DNA from: Pseudomonas entomophila
GTDB lineage: Bacteria > Pseudomonadota > Gammaproteobacteria > Pseudomonadales > Pseudomonadaceae
Direction: 5' to 3'
Assembly: GCF_023277925.1 (NCBI RefSeq)
Contig: NZ_CP063832.1
Span: forward strand, 5,687,501 to 5,751,500
Length of the DNA stretch: 64,000 nucleotides
The translations under genes and the position numbers were made by a program. Of this stretch, positions 26,881 to 35,939 are shown in pieces. The first letter of the stretch is position 1; every line of letters begins with the position of its first letter. The notes beneath the pieces were generated by a model that saw only the letters and a list, made by a program, of their open reading frames with translations, was not told where the DNA came from and made no database searches.

Positions 26881-27343
26881 AAACCAGCATCCGGGACCCC
26901 GCTACGGCTACCACCAGAAGCCCGATCGCCAGGTTGACCCCCACCATTCGCCGAATCCGCCCCAGCACCCCGGCCCCCGCCGCCCAATCCTCAGCCTGCA
27001 CCGCCGCCCGCAACTCCGGCAGCAGCAGCGACTGGATCCGCATGAACAATGCGAACATCACGATCCCGCCACCGATCATCACCTGCACATACCGAGGAGC
27101 CGTCTCGAACCCGGCAAAGCGCAGGTGGATCATGCCCACCCCGCTGACAGCCAGCACCGCCACCGCCAGCCAGACCCATCTGAAGAAGCGCTGGAGAACC
27201 TCCACCCACAGCCGCAACCGTGCCGGCCCGTCCAGCGCCGCGACCGTGGCTGGGCGCAGCACCAGCCAGGCGAAGAACATCCCGCCGACCCAGACCAGGG
27301 CGGCAAGCAAGTGCAAGGTGTAGGGCAGGGCAAAGGCGAGCAT
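26879..27343 (-). CDS. CopD-family integral membrane protein
   Basis: A protein of about 154 residues with four transmembrane helices. The opening LHLLAALVWVGGMFFAWLVL carries the CopD/YkoE-like W-GG motif, followed by helices at VWLAVAVLAVSG, VQVMIGGGIVMFALF and VNLAIGLLVVAVAG. The family is linked to copper or other small-solute handling; specificity here is unknown. ATG 27343 has GGAG 7 bases upstream; ATG codons at 27355 and 27364 are alternatives. It is divergent from dinG, about 100 bases apart. Confidence 0.85.
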   Translation of the reverse strand: MLAFALPYTLHLLAALVWVGGMFFAWLVLRPATVAALDGPARLRLWVEVLQRFFRWVWLAVAVLAVSGVGMIHLRFAGFETAPRYVQVMIGGGIVMFALFMRIQSLLLPELRAAVQAEDWAAGAGVLGRIRRMVGVNLAIGLLVVAVAGSRMLV

Positions 27344-27441
27344 CCGGATCTCCATGCGGCACAAAGGGCAATAGCGGGGTATGATAGCCGGCCCATGCGA
27401 AACACTGAAAATATATCCAGCCCTCCGGGCGCCTGCAGACC

Positions 27442-29586
27442 ATGATCAGCAACGAACTCAAAGCCACCATCCAGGGCGCTTATTCGCGTTTCCTCGAAGC
27501 CAAAAGCCTCAAGCCACGCTACGGCCAGCGCCTGATGATCGCCGAAGTCGCCAAGGTGCTCGGCGACATCGCCTGCGACGACGAAGGGCGCCGCGCCAGC
27601 GAGCCCGCCGTGGTGGCGGTGGAGGCCGGTACCGGTACCGGCAAAACGGTCGCCTACAGCCTGGCCGCGATTCCCGCCGCCAAGGCAGCGGGCAAGCGCC
27701 TGGTGATCGCCACCGCGACCGTGGCTTTGCAGGAGCAGATCGTGTTCAAGGACCTGCCCGATCTGATGCGCAACAGCGGGCTGAACTTCAGCTTCGCCCT
27801 GGCCAAGGGGCGGGGGCGCTACCTGTGCCTCTCCAAGCTGGACATCCTGCTGCAGGAAGGCCACGCGCAGTCAGCCACCGCCCAGCTATTCGAGGAGGAA
27901 GGCTTTCACATCGAGGTCGATGAGCGCAGCCAGAAGCTGTTCAACAGCATGATCGAGAAGCTCGCTGGCAATCGCTGGGATGGCGACCGCGACAGTTGGT
28001 CCGAAGCCATCGAGGACCAGGACTGGGCACGCCTGACCACCGACCACAGCCAGTGCACCGGCCGGCACTGCCCGAACTTCCAGCAGTGCGTGTTCTACAA
28101 GGCCCGCGAAGGCATGGGCAAGGTCGATGTGATCGTCACCAACCACGACATGGTCCTGGCCGACCTCGCCCTCGGCGGCGGTGCCGTGCTGCCCGACCCG
28201 CGCGACACGATGTACGTGTTCGATGAAGGCCATCACCTGCCAGACAAGGCCATTGGCCACTTCGCTCACTATTCGCGCCTGCGTTCCACCGCCGACTGGC
28301 TGGAGCAGACCGCCAAGAACCTCACCAAGCTGTTGGCCCAGCACCCGTTGCCAGGCGACCTGGGCCGGTACATCGAGCAGGTGCCGGAGCTGGCCCGCGA
28401 AGTGCGCACGCAACAGCAGTTCATGTTCACCCTGTGCGAGCAGGTTGCCGACTTCCGCGCCGGCGAGGACATGGAGGGGCGTGACCGCCCACGCTATCGC
28501 TTCGAAGGTGGTGTGGTACCCGAGCAGATCCGCGAAGTCGGTATCGAGCTGAAAAAAGGCTTCGCCCGCCTCAACGACCTGTTCACGCGCCTGGCCGACC
28601 TGCTCAAGGAAGGCATGGACGGCGAGAACAACATCGGTATCGCCAGCCACCAGGCCGAAGAGTGGTACCCACTGTTCGGTAGCCTGGTGACACGTGCCCA
28701 GGGCAACTGGGAGCTGTGGACCGCCTTCACCGCCGAGGACCCGGAAGATAGCCCGCCCATGGCCCGCTGGCTCACCCTGGCCGAATCTGGCGCGTTGTTC
28801 GATATCGAGGTCAACGCCAGCCCGATCCTCGCCGCCGAGATGTTGCGCAAAAGCCTATGGAGCGTTGCCCATGGAGCCCTGGTCACCTCGGCGACGCTCA
28901 CCGCGTTGGGCAAGTTCGACCGTTTCCGCATGCGTTCGGGCCTGCCCCGCGACGCGGTCACCTGCGTGGTGCCCAGCCCGTTCGTGCATGGTGACGCTGG
29001 CCTGTTGCGGGTGCCCGACCTCGGCGCCGATCCGCGGGACGCCACTGCCCACACGGCGGCAATCATTCGTGAACTGCCGAACATCGTCGAGCAGGCCCGT
29101 GGCGCGCTGGTGCTGTTCTCTTCGCGCAAGCAGATGCAGGATGTGTTCGACGGCCTGGACCGCGACTGGCGCAAGCTGGTGCTGATCCAGGGCAACCTCT
29201 CCAAGCAGGAAACACTCAACAAGCACAAGGCGCGGGTCGACGACGGCCAGCACAGCGTGCTGTTCGGTCTCGCCAGCTTCGCCGAAGGGGTCGACCTGCC
29301 CGGTGCTTATTGCGAGCACGTGGTCATCGCCAAGATTCCCTTCGCCGTGCCCGACGACCCGGTCGAGGCGGCCCTTGCCGAATGGATCGAGGCCCGTGGC
29401 GGCAACCCGTTCATGGAGATCGCCGTGCCCGACGCCTCGCTGCGCCTGATCCAGGCCTGCGGACGCCTGCTGCGCACCGAGCAGGACCGAGGCGTCATCA
29501 CCTTGCTCGATCGGCGCCTGGTCACCCAGCGCTACGGCAAGGCTATCCTCAATGCACTCCCGCCCTTCCGGCGGGAAATCAGCTGA
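27442..29586 (+). CDS. dinG: ATP-dependent DNA helicase DinG
   Basis: A 5'-3' superfamily 2 DNA helicase with an Fe-S cluster, involved in resolving R-loops and replication-transcription conflicts. At 714 residues it fits the family. Walker A is EAGTGTGKTVAYSL, the DEAH-box variant is VFDEGHHLPDK, and the Fe-S cysteines are in RGRYLC and QCTGRHCPNFQQC (from 28054). C-terminal helicase motifs are FGLASFAEGVDLPG and IQACGRLLRTEQDRG. The start was chosen for the conserved MISNELKATIQGAY. No SOS box was seen upstream. Confidence 0.95.
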   Translation: MISNELKATIQGAYSRFLEAKSLKPRYGQRLMIAEVAKVLGDIACDDEGRRASEPAVVAVEAGTGTGKTVAYSLAAIPAAKAAGKRLVIATATVALQEQIVFKDLPDLMRNSGLNFSFALAKGRGRYLCLSKLDILLQEGHAQSATAQLFEEEGFHIEVDERSQKLFNSMIEKLAGNRWDGDRDSWSEAIEDQDWARLTTDHSQCTGRHCPNFQQCVFYKAREGMGKVDVIVTNHDMVLADLALGGGAVLPDPRDTMYVFDEGHHLPDKAIGHFAHYSRLRSTADWLEQTAKNLTKLLAQHPLPGDLGRYIEQVPELAREVRTQQQFMFTLCEQVADFRAGEDMEGRDRPRYRFEGGVVPEQIREVGIELKKGFARLNDLFTRLADLLKEGMDGENNIGIASHQAEEWYPLFGSLVTRAQGNWELWTAFTAEDPEDSPPMARWLTLAESGALFDIEVNASPILAAEMLRKSLWSVAHGALVTSATLTALGKFDRFRMRSGLPRDAVTCVVPSPFVHGDAGLLRVPDLGADPRDATAHTAAIIRELPNIVEQARGALVLFSSRKQMQDVFDGLDRDWRKLVLIQGNLSKQETLNKHKARVDDGQHSVLFGLASFAEGVDLPGAYCEHVVIAKIPFAVPDDPVEAALAEWIEARGGNPFMEIAVPDASLRLIQACGRLLRTEQDRGVITLLDRRLVTQRYGKAILNALPPFRREIS

Positions 29587-29666
29587 CGGCCGGAGTATTG
29601 CGCACCGGCACGTTGTCAAAATCCGGTCGTGAGCCCAGCAGGGCTCTGAAGGAGAGCAACCGCCCC

Positions 29667-31886
29667 ATGATTCGCCGTACCCTGCCTGCCTTGCTTACCC
29701 TGTTGTTCAGTGCCCCTTTGCTGGCCGGGCAACAGACGCTGTTCAGTTTTGTCCGCCCTGCCTCGGTCGTGAACGTGACGACTCAAGATGCCGGGATGCC
29801 GCAGTACAACGCGGAACAGACAGCCGAAGGCGAGGCGTTGCGGCGCGTGGTGTTCAATCCGGTGGCGCAACCGACGTTGCGCCTGAGCCCCCAGAGCGGA
29901 GCCTGGGATTGGTCTGGCGTCCAGGCCCTCACCCTACGTCTGCAAAGCGCCATGGACTGGGCCCTGACCGTCGATGTGACCGTGCAGAGCAGCGACGGTC
30001 GCACGCTCACCAGCCGCATCGACCTGCCGGCGGGGCCTGCGCAGACCGTGATGATTCCGCTCAAGGCCAGTTCGTCGCTGAGCCAGGGGATGCGTGCCGG
30101 GCCTCCCATGCCTTGGAGCTTCGAAGGGCAACGCCTGCTGCTGGCCAGCAGTGCGGGGGACGCCGATCTCACGCAAGTCACCTCGATCAGCCTGAGTATC
30201 CCCAACCCCAAGGTGGCTCAGAGCCTGCTGATCGAAAAGGTCGGTTTGCAGGACGATGACTTGGCATTCAAGGCGGCTTATAGCGAGCTGATCGACGTCT
30301 ATGGCCAGTCCACCCGTGCGCGGTGGCCGGAGAAGATCGCCAGCGACGATCAGCTCAAGGCCGCCGACAACCGTGAACAATCTATGCTTAAGCGCTGGCT
30401 GGCCGAGCGGGACAAGCAGGGGCTGGACCCTTATGGCGGTCTGCTGGCTGGGCCGGCGTTCGAGGCCAAGGGGTTCTTCCGCACCGAAAAGCGCGAAGGG
30501 CGCTGGTACCTGGTCACACCTGACGGTCACCCGTTCTACTCGCTGGGGGTCAATGCCGTGGCCGCCGATGGTGGCCGCACCTACGTGGCGGGTCGTGAAG
30601 GCATGTTCAAGGCCTTGCCGGGAGAGGGCGACGCATTCGCTGCTTACTATGGCGAGGGCAACAACGACGATGGCAATGCCTCGTCGCAGGGGCGCAACTT
30701 CAAGCAGGGGCGCTGGTTCGACTTCTATGCGGCCAATCTGCAGCGCACCTATGGCCAGCCCTGTGCACCAGGCGCCCAATGCCCGCCTCTGGCATTCGAT
30801 GCGCAACGCTGGCAGGGGCATACTCTCGACCGCCTGCAGGCTTGGGGCTTCAATACCCTCGGCAACTGGAGCGACCCAGCCTTCGCTCAGGTCAAACGCA
30901 TGCCCTACACGCTACCGCTGGCGATCGTCGGCGACTACGCCAGTATCAGCACCGGCATGGACTGGTGGGGGCGTATGCCTGACCCATTCGACCCACGTTT
31001 TGCCATGGCCACCGAGCGTGCCGTGGCCATCGCCGCCCGTGACCACCGCGACGACCCCTGGCTGATCGGCTACTTCGCCGACAACGAACTGGCTTGGGCC
31101 GCGCCGGGCGACGATCCCAAAGCCCGCTATGGCCTGGCATATGGCACCTTGCGCCTGACTACTGACGTGCCCGCCAAGCGTGCCTTCCTCAAGCAGTTGC
31201 GCGACAAGTACCGCAACCAGGAAGGGTTGTCCAAGGCCTGGGGCATCGAATTGACGGCTTGGGAACTGATGGAAGACCCGGGCTTCGAGGCACCGTTGCC
31301 CAACCCGGAGCATCCGGAAATCGAGCGTGACTATCAGTATTTCCAACAGGTATTCGCCGAGACCTACTTCAAGACCATCTCCGATGCGCTGAAATGGCAT
31401 GCGCCCAACCACATGCTGCTGGGGGGGCGCTATGCGGTGAGCACGCCCGAAGCCGTCAAGGCCTGTGCCGAGTTCTGCGATGTGCTGAGTTTCAACTTCT
31501 ATACCCTCAAGCCCCAGGACGGCTATGACTTCGCCCGCCTGGCCGAGCTGGACAAGCCGGTACTGGTTTCGGAGTTCCAGTTCGGCTCCCGTGACCGTGG
31601 CCCGTTCTGGCCGGGCCCGGTGGAGGTCGCGCGTGAGGAGGACCGTGGCCCGGCCTACGCCAACTTCCTCAAGGCCGCCTTGGCCCAACCAATGATCGTG
31701 GGTGTTCATTGGTTCCAGTACCTCGACCAACCCGCCAGCGGCCGCCTGCTCGATGGCGAGAATGGCCACCTGGGGTTGGTGGCCATTACCGACGTGGCGT
31801 ATCCGGGGTTTGTCGAGGCGGTCCGCCGGAGCAACCTGCAGGCCATCGGTCAGTGGCGCGACACGCTGGGCAAACCCAGCCACTGA
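29667..31886 (+). CDS. Secreted agarase-like glycoside hydrolase
   Basis: A 739-residue exported protein: signal peptide (RRTLPALLTLLFSAPLLAG), beta-sandwich carbohydrate-binding-like N-terminus (to about 220), then a TIM-barrel domain of clan GH-A type. Putative acid/base Glu474 is in FADNELAW and nucleophile Glu636 in VLVSEFQFGS, both at expected places. KREGRWYLVTPDGHPFYSLG and AWGFNTLGNWSD match proteins annotated beta-agarase. The true substrate is probably another polysaccharide. ATG 29667 follows GAAGGAGAG; it is unlinked functionally to dinG. Confidence 0.85.
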   Translation: MIRRTLPALLTLLFSAPLLAGQQTLFSFVRPASVVNVTTQDAGMPQYNAEQTAEGEALRRVVFNPVAQPTLRLSPQSGAWDWSGVQALTLRLQSAMDWALTVDVTVQSSDGRTLTSRIDLPAGPAQTVMIPLKASSSLSQGMRAGPPMPWSFEGQRLLLASSAGDADLTQVTSISLSIPNPKVAQSLLIEKVGLQDDDLAFKAAYSELIDVYGQSTRARWPEKIASDDQLKAADNREQSMLKRWLAERDKQGLDPYGGLLAGPAFEAKGFFRTEKREGRWYLVTPDGHPFYSLGVNAVAADGGRTYVAGREGMFKALPGEGDAFAAYYGEGNNDDGNASSQGRNFKQGRWFDFYAANLQRTYGQPCAPGAQCPPLAFDAQRWQGHTLDRLQAWGFNTLGNWSDPAFAQVKRMPYTLPLAIVGDYASISTGMDWWGRMPDPFDPRFAMATERAVAIAARDHRDDPWLIGYFADNELAWAAPGDDPKARYGLAYGTLRLTTDVPAKRAFLKQLRDKYRNQEGLSKAWGIELTAWELMEDPGFEAPLPNPEHPEIERDYQYFQQVFAETYFKTISDALKWHAPNHMLLGGRYAVSTPEAVKACAEFCDVLSFNFYTLKPQDGYDFARLAELDKPVLVSEFQFGSRDRGPFWPGPVEVAREEDRGPAYANFLKAALAQPMIVGVHWFQYLDQPASGRLLDGENGHLGLVAITDVAYPGFVEAVRRSNLQAIGQWRDTLGKPSH

Positions 31887-31891
31887 GCGAG

Positions 31892-31914
31892 TCCGGGGGC
31901 GTCACGCCCTCGGA
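31892..31914 (+). terminator. Possible terminator after the agarase-like gene
   Basis: TCCGGGGGC-GTCAC-GCCCTCGGA forms a 9-bp stem with one G-T pair, 5 bases past the stop, followed by TTGTCGACTTTTC. The T-run is delayed, so confidence is moderate. Confidence 0.45.
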
Positions 31915-32020
31915 TTGTCGACTTTTCTTCATGACCATCCAGCCACATTCAGTTTGCAAAACGGCGAACTGCTGAAACAATGCACGCTTTTGCACGTTAG
32001 GTCGTACGGAGAGCAGTCGG

Positions 32021-33166
32021 GTGCAGATCCAGGGTCACTATGAGCTGAAGTTCGAGGCGGTGCGCGATGCTTTCGCCGCGTTGTTCGAGGATCCCCAGGA
32101 GCGTGGTGCGGCGTTGTGCATCCAGGTTGGCGGGGAAACCGTGGTGGACCTGTGGGCCGGCAGCGCCGACAAGGACGGCCGCGAGGCATGGCACAGCGAC
32201 ACCATCGCCAACCTGTTTTCCTGCACCAAGACCTTCGCCGCCGTCACCGCCCTGCAACTGGTGGGTGAGGGCAAGCTGGCCCTCGACGCCCCCGTGGCCC
32301 GCTACTGGCCGGAGTTCGCCCAGGCCGGCAAGGGCACCATCACCCTGCGCCAGCTGCTCAGCCATCGCGCCGGCGTGCCGGCGATTCGCCAATTGCTGCC
32401 GGCCGAAGCGCTGTATGACTGGCAGGCGATGGTCGATGCCCTGGCTGCCGAGACGCCCTGGTGGACGCCTGGCACCGAGCATGGCTACGCCGCTATCACC
32501 TATGGCTGGTTGATCGGTGAGCTGATCCGACGCGCTGATGGTCGTGGCCCGGGCGAGTCCATTGTGGCCCGCACCGCCCGGCCGCTGGGGCTGGACTTCC
32601 ATGTCGGCCTGGCGGACGAAGAGTTTCATCGCGTGGCGCACATCGCCCGCGGCAAGGGCAACCCGGGCGACGCCGCTGCGCAGCGCCTGCTGCAGGTGAC
32701 GATGCGCGAGCCCGAGGCACTGTCGACCCGCGCCTTCACCAACCCGCCGGCCATCCTGACCAGCACCAACAAGCCGGAGTGGCGGCGCATGCAGCAACCC
32801 GCAGCCAATGGCCATGGCAATGCGCGCAGCCTGGCGGGTTTCTACGCCGGCTTGCTTGATGGCAGCCTGCTGGAATCCGAACTGCTCGACGAACTGACCC
32901 GCGAACACAGCCTGGGCCAGGACCGTACCTTGCTGACCCAGACGCGTTTTGGCCTGGGCTGCATGCTCGACCAGCCCGATGTGGCCAATGCCACCTTCGG
33001 CCTCGGCAGCCGGGCCTTCGGCCACCCAGGCGCCGGTGGCTCGGTCGGGTTCGCCGACCCAGAACATGACGTGGCCTTCGGTTTCGTCACCAACACGCTA
33101 GGCCCTTACGTGCTGATGGACCCGCGCGCCCAACAATTGGTGCAAGTTCTTGGCCGCTGCCTTTGA
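32021..33166 (+). CDS. Beta-lactamase-fold serine hydrolase (EstB-like esterase)
   Basis: A 381-residue class C beta-lactamase-related hydrolase without signal peptide, so likely a cytoplasmic esterase rather than an antibiotic-resistance enzyme. The active-site SxxK is SCTK (Ser67, Lys70); HGYAAITYG supplies the tyrosine motif, and HPGAGGSVGF replaces the KTG box, as in EstB-type esterases. Start GTG 32021 follows CGGAGAG. Substrate unknown. Confidence 0.9.
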   Translation: MQIQGHYELKFEAVRDAFAALFEDPQERGAALCIQVGGETVVDLWAGSADKDGREAWHSDTIANLFSCTKTFAAVTALQLVGEGKLALDAPVARYWPEFAQAGKGTITLRQLLSHRAGVPAIRQLLPAEALYDWQAMVDALAAETPWWTPGTEHGYAAITYGWLIGELIRRADGRGPGESIVARTARPLGLDFHVGLADEEFHRVAHIARGKGNPGDAAAQRLLQVTMREPEALSTRAFTNPPAILTSTNKPEWRRMQQPAANGHGNARSLAGFYAGLLDGSLLESELLDELTREHSLGQDRTLLTQTRFGLGCMLDQPDVANATFGLGSRAFGHPGAGGSVGFADPEHDVAFGFVTNTLGPYVLMDPRAQQLVQVLGRCL

Positions 33167-33265
33167 TCGGGTCATGCGGGTATTGCCCGGGCCCTTTGAC
33201 TATCCTCAATGCCAACGCCTGATGCGTGTGGGCAAAATTTCTTTCAATTTCATGGTGTATCACTG

Positions 33266-34234
33266 ATGTCTTCACATAAAACCTTAGCACTTGCCCTGTG
33301 CCTGACCATGACCGGCTGTGCCAGCCACTCACAGGATGCCTCCAAAGAGGGCAGCCTTAGCTGGTGGCCCTTTGGTTCCGACAAGGTCGCCGAACAGGAA
33401 GTGAAGGCCGCCGTGACCGAGAACGTGGCCAAGGCCGACGCCAAGTCCGAAAGCAGCAGCCGCTGGTGGTGGCCGTTTGGTGTCGAGGAGAAGAAGCCTG
33501 CAGCCGCCACCGTACCGAAGATTGACCAGAAGGCTACCCAGGCCTGGTTGGACCAATACGAACCCAAGGTGCGCGAAGCCATCAAGGGCAGCAAGCTCGA
33601 ACTCGAGCGCCGCGAGGATGTGCTGGCAGTAACCATCCCGGTGGACAGCGCGTACAACCCGGATCGCCCGAACATGCTGCTGCCGATCACTCTTGGTCCG
33701 ATCACCCAGGTGGCCAAGGTCATTGAAACCGACACCAAGACGGCGGTGCTGATCCTCGGCCATGGCGACAGCAGCGGCGCCACCGTTGCCACCCAGAAGC
33801 TCAGCCTCGAGCGCGCCGCTTCGGTGTCGGCGATCTTCCGCCTCAGTGGCCTGCAGCGTGATCGCCTGATGCTCAAGGGCATGGGCTCGCAAATGCCGCG
33901 TGCCGCCAACGACAGCAAGGAAGGCCGTGCTCTGAACCGTCGCGTCGAGATGCTGCTGACGCCGCAGAACACCATGGTCGCCCTGTTGGCCAAGTACCAG
34001 CAGGCTGCGCCGACGCCGGCCCCGGCATCGATGGTGGCCACCCAGGAAACCAAGGCACCTGCGGCCGCCAAGCCTGCTGTGAAGGCCGCTGCCAAGCCTG
34101 CGGCGAAGAAGCCTGCCGCCAAGGCCAAGCCCAGCACTACTGCGAAGAAGAAAGCCGCTCCGGCCAAGCCCGCCGCGAAGAAGGCCGCCACCGACAAGAA
34201 AGTCGCCGCCAACAGCCCTGCGAAGACCAACTGA
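33266..34234 (+). CDS. OmpA-domain lipoprotein with Ala/Lys/Pro-rich tail
   Basis: A 322-residue lipoprotein (lipobox CLTMTGC). After the anchor come two copies of a W-rich motif ([19 protein letters not shown]), then an OmpA-like domain ([42 protein letters not shown]). A low-complexity tail of about 65 residues follows, of AAKPA and KKPAAKA repeats, like histone-H1/AlgP tails. The tail could contact peptidoglycan or nucleic acid; this is open. ATG 33266 was chosen for the signal peptide. pdxH starts 20 bases downstream. Confidence 0.87.
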   Translation: MSSHKTLALALCLTMTGCASHSQDASKEGSLSWWPFGSDKVAEQEVKAAVTENVAKADAKSESSSRWWWPFGVEEKKPAAATVPKIDQKATQAWLDQYEPKVREAIKGSKLELERREDVLAVTIPVDSAYNPDRPNMLLPITLGPITQVAKVIETDTKTAVLILGHGDSSGATVATQKLSLERAASVSAIFRLSGLQRDRLMLKGMGSQMPRAANDSKEGRALNRRVEMLLTPQNTMVALLAKYQQAAPTPAPASMVATQETKAPAAAKPAVKAAAKPAAKKPAAKAKPSTTAKKKAAPAKPAAKKAATDKKVAANSPAKTN

Positions 34235-34253
34235 TCGTCAAGGAAACGCAGTC

Positions 34254-34901
34254 ATGACCCAATCCCTGGCCGATATGCGCCGCGACTACACCCGTGATGG
34301 CCTGGCCGAAGCCCAGGCCCCGGGGGAGCCGTTCGCGCTGTTTCACCAATGGTTCGCCGACGCGGTGAAGACCGAGCAACTGCCGGTGGAAGCCAACGCC
34401 ATGACATTGGCCACGGTGGATGCCGATGGCCGTCCGCATTGTCGGGTGCTGTTGCTCAAGGCCCTCGATGCGCGGGGGTTTACCTTCTTCACCAACTACG
34501 AAAGCGCCAAGGGCCAGCACATCGCGGCCAATCCGTTCGCCGCCATGACGTTCTTCTGGCCGGCGCTGGAGCGTCAGGTGCGTATCGAAGGTCGGGTGGA
34601 GAAGGTTACGGCCAAAGAGTCGGACGACTACTACCAGGTGCGCCCCATGGGTAGCCGCCTGGGGGCCTGGGCGTCGCCGCAGAGCCGGGTGATTGCTGGC
34701 CGTGAGGAACTGGAGGGGCTGGTCAAGGCTACCGAAGCGCGTTTCTCCGACACGCAACCCCATTGTCCCGAGCATTGGGGCGGTTACCGCCTGTTGCCGG
34801 AGCGTATCGAGTTCTGGCAGGGGCGGGCCAGTCGCTTGCATGATCGGTTGAACTATCGCCTGGTCGATGGCCAATGGCAGCGCGAGCGCCTGGCCCCTTG
34901 A
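34254..34901 (+). CDS. pdxH: Pyridoxamine 5'-phosphate oxidase
   Basis: FMN enzyme that makes pyridoxal 5'-phosphate from PNP or PMP. A 215-residue protein of usual length. Signature elements: [19 protein letters not shown] [52 protein letters not shown], and the C-terminal [17 protein letters not shown]. Ribosome binding site AAGGAAACGCAGTC before ATG. It lies 20 bases after the OmpA-like lipoprotein gene, so probably in one transcript. Confidence 0.96.
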   Translation: MTQSLADMRRDYTRDGLAEAQAPGEPFALFHQWFADAVKTEQLPVEANAMTLATVDADGRPHCRVLLLKALDARGFTFFTNYESAKGQHIAANPFAAMTFFWPALERQVRIEGRVEKVTAKESDDYYQVRPMGSRLGAWASPQSRVIAGREELEGLVKATEARFSDTQPHCPEHWGGYRLLPERIEFWQGRASRLHDRLNYRLVDGQWQRERLAP

Positions 34902-34922
34902 GTCAGGCGGGCCGCTGTGCGG

Positions 34923-34999
34923 CCTTCGCCGGCAAAGCCGGCTCCTACAGATCAGATTGGCAACGCGTCCCCTGTAGCAGCCGGCTTTGCCGGCGAAGG
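34923..34999. repeat. REP pair, inverted
   Basis: CCTTCGCCGGCAAAGCCGGC.. (34923-34950) and its near-exact inverse (34972-34999) flank 21 bases. Both units have the CCGGC core palindrome and CTACAG or CTGTAG ends. They lie between the converging pdxH and 76-residue genes. Confidence 0.85.
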
Positions 35000-35019
35000 G
35001 CTGCAACGCAGCCCCCGTT

Positions 35020-35250
35020 TCACCGATACCCCGCCGACTCCCGCTCCAGCCACGCCGCCAGCTCCTTGCGTCCAACTTTCTCCGCCCGCGCTCGCTGCAA
35101 CAACCCAAGCATGTATTCGCGCTTGCCCGGATCATCTCCCGCCATCGACAACGCCAGGTCGCGGTCCATCCAGCGGCGCATGCGCACGTACAGCCACCAA
35201 TGGAAATACAGGCCCGTGGCGGTCACGATGACGACGATGAAGTAATCCAT
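35020..35250 (-). CDS. Small membrane protein
   Basis: A 76-residue protein with an N-terminal transmembrane helix (MDYFIVVIVTATGLYFHWWL) followed by a basic, helical cytoplasmic part (VRMRRWMDRDLALSMAGDD, AEKVGRKELAAWLERES). ATG 35250 has AAGGAT upstream; the frame extends to 35322, but that part is not membrane-like. No family recognised; likely conserved in pseudomonads. Confidence 0.78.
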   Translation of the reverse strand: MDYFIVVIVTATGLYFHWWLYVRMRRWMDRDLALSMAGDDPGKREYMLGLLQRARAEKVGRKELAAWLERESAGYR

Positions 35251-35340
35251 GGCTATCCTTGGTCCAACGTTTGAGCCAGCTTCACAGCCCGTTATGGCTG
35301 TACCTGAGCTGAATGAGAACAAATTTACGACGTTTATGCG

Positions 35341-35369
35341 GTGACAGCCGTCAAGACGAAGCGTCTAAT
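35341..35369 (+). promoter_or_regulatory. Probable sigma-70 promoter for the glycine-zipper lipoprotein gene
   Basis: GTGACA (35341-35346), a 17-base spacer, then TCTAAT (35364-35369), 31 bases before the start codon. Spacing is ideal, and both hexamers differ from consensus at one or two positions. Confidence 0.45.
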
Positions 35370-35399
35370 GAGCACCTGTAACTTTTTGGAGAGTGTCCC

Positions 35400-35864
35400 A
35401 TGCGTAAATCCGCTTTGCTGCTGGCCAGCTTCACCACCGTATCGCTGCTGCTGGGCGGCTGCCAGTCGTCGCTGACCGGCGACAGCTATTCCCGTGATGA
35501 GGCTCGCCGCGTGCAGACCGTACGCATGGGCACCATCGAATCCCTGCGCCCGGTGAAGATCGAAGGCACCAAGACCCCGATCGGTGGTGGTGCCGGCGCT
35601 ATCGTCGGTGGTGTCGCCGGCAGCGCCGTCGGTGGTGGCCGTGGCAGCATCGTCGCGGCCGTGATCGGTGCCGTGGCCGGTGGTCTGGCCGGCTCCGCCG
35701 CGGAAGAAGGCCTGACCCGTACGCAAGGCGTTGAGATCACCGTGCGTGAAGACGATGGCAGCATGCGCGCCTATGTGCAGCAAGTGCAGCAGAACGAGGT
35801 ATTCCGCGTGGGTGAGCGTGTGCGCATCATGACCGTCGATGGCACCAGCCGCGTCACTCACTGA
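35400..35864 (+). CDS. Glycine-zipper 2TM-domain outer-membrane lipoprotein (SlyB/Pcp-like)
   Basis: A 154-residue lipoprotein: lipobox SLLLGGC (Cys21), then a glycine-zipper segment (GGGAGAIVGGVAGSAVGGG, VIGAVAGGLAGSAAEEG) and a C-terminal beta domain (VEITVREDDGSMRAYVQQV). Related proteins (SlyB, Pcp, OsmB-like) stabilise the outer membrane. Ribosome binding site TTGGAGAG. It has a probable promoter at 35341 and a strong terminator 10 bases after the stop, so it is monocistronic and probably well expressed. Confidence 0.9.
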   Translation: MRKSALLLASFTTVSLLLGGCQSSLTGDSYSRDEARRVQTVRMGTIESLRPVKIEGTKTPIGGGAGAIVGGVAGSAVGGGRGSIVAAVIGAVAGGLAGSAAEEGLTRTQGVEITVREDDGSMRAYVQQVQQNEVFRVGERVRIMTVDGTSRVTH

Positions 35865-35874
35865 TAACGCGTGC

Positions 35875-35918
35875 AAAAACAAACCCCGACCGGCTCAGCC
35901 GTGTCGGGGTTTGTTTTT
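35875..35918. terminator. Bidirectional intrinsic terminator
   Basis: A perfect 16-bp stem, AAAAACAAACCCCGAC with GTCGGGGTTTGTTTTT, around a 12-base loop. It lies between the converging lipoprotein gene and the FAD protein gene and serves both strands. Confidence 0.93.
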
Positions 35919-35939
35919 GTGCCGGGGAAGGCAACCGGA

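Noticed and set aside
32021..33166. Possible antibiotic-resistance beta-lactamase
   Set aside because: SxxK is present but there is no signal peptide and the KTG box is replaced by HPGAGG, as in EstB-type esterases.
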